Below, piece by piece: positions 23,128-23,170 of a stretch of DNA of 23,170 nt. Location of the stretch: positions 1-23,170 of the forward strand of contig CAKZLR010000058.1 in NCBI GenBank assembly GCA_937127165.1, read 5' to 3'. The stretch's first letter is position 1; every line of letters begins with the position of its first letter. The notes under the pieces are model-generated. The model saw only the letters and a program-made list of their open reading frames with translations. It was not told where the DNA came from and ran no database searches. The DNA is from an uncultured Candidatus Peregrinibacteria bacterium (GTDB taxonomy: Bacteria > Patescibacteriota > JACMRA01). The position numbers were made by a program, and so were the translations under genes.

Positions 23128-23170
23128 AAAGATTTAGTTATAGGTATTAAAAAACTATTTTAGCAACGAT

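Overview
The window is a 23.2 kb piece of a small, AT-rich bacterial genome. The gene content (glmS, aspS, uvrA, mraY, pyrG, ribosomal proteins uL10 and bL31, one tRNA-Cys), short proteins, divergent motifs and truncated repair enzymes suggest a reduced genome of the Patescibacteria/CPR type, but no feature fixes the lineage. TGA ends uvrA and mraY and does not interrupt genes, so the standard bacterial code (table 11) applies. No insertion sequence, phage gene or CRISPR array is visible.

Layout. 1-4170 (+): 3' end of glmS, an LCP-family envelope protein and aspS. 4368-8282 (-): uvrA and an unrecognised multi-spanning membrane protein. 8336-12013 (+): tRNA-Cys, a distant MetF-like TIM-barrel protein, a Trm9-like SAM methyltransferase, then a 44-residue membrane peptide whose stop codon abuts the mraY start. 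12052-17397 (-): pyrG, a P-loop ATPase, a CruF/DUF422-like membrane protein, rplJ without rplL, and a RecG-type helicase lacking its N-terminal wedge region. 17655-19745 (+): the C-terminal half of a UvrD/RecB-type helicase joined to an apparently intact PD-(D/E)XK nuclease. 20169-23127 (-): rpmE, an ATP-grasp ligase and a CphA-type Mur ligase.

How the genes fit together. glmS, the LCP protein and mraY serve the cell wall. uvrA, the RecG core and the UvrD_C-nuclease belong to DNA repair and recombination. aspS, tRNA-Cys, rplJ and rpmE serve translation. The two most unusual loci are (i) the ATP-grasp/Mur-ligase pair, which repeats the domain order of cyanophycin synthetase as two separate genes 19 bp apart, and (ii) the head-to-head helicase pair, in which both proteins lack their N-terminal parts on either side of a 257 bp junction.

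Several genes have -35/-10-like elements so close to the start codon that leaderless or nearly leaderless mRNAs are predicted. Intergenic regions are very AT-rich, and convergent gene ends carry short hairpins rather than strong GC-rich terminators.
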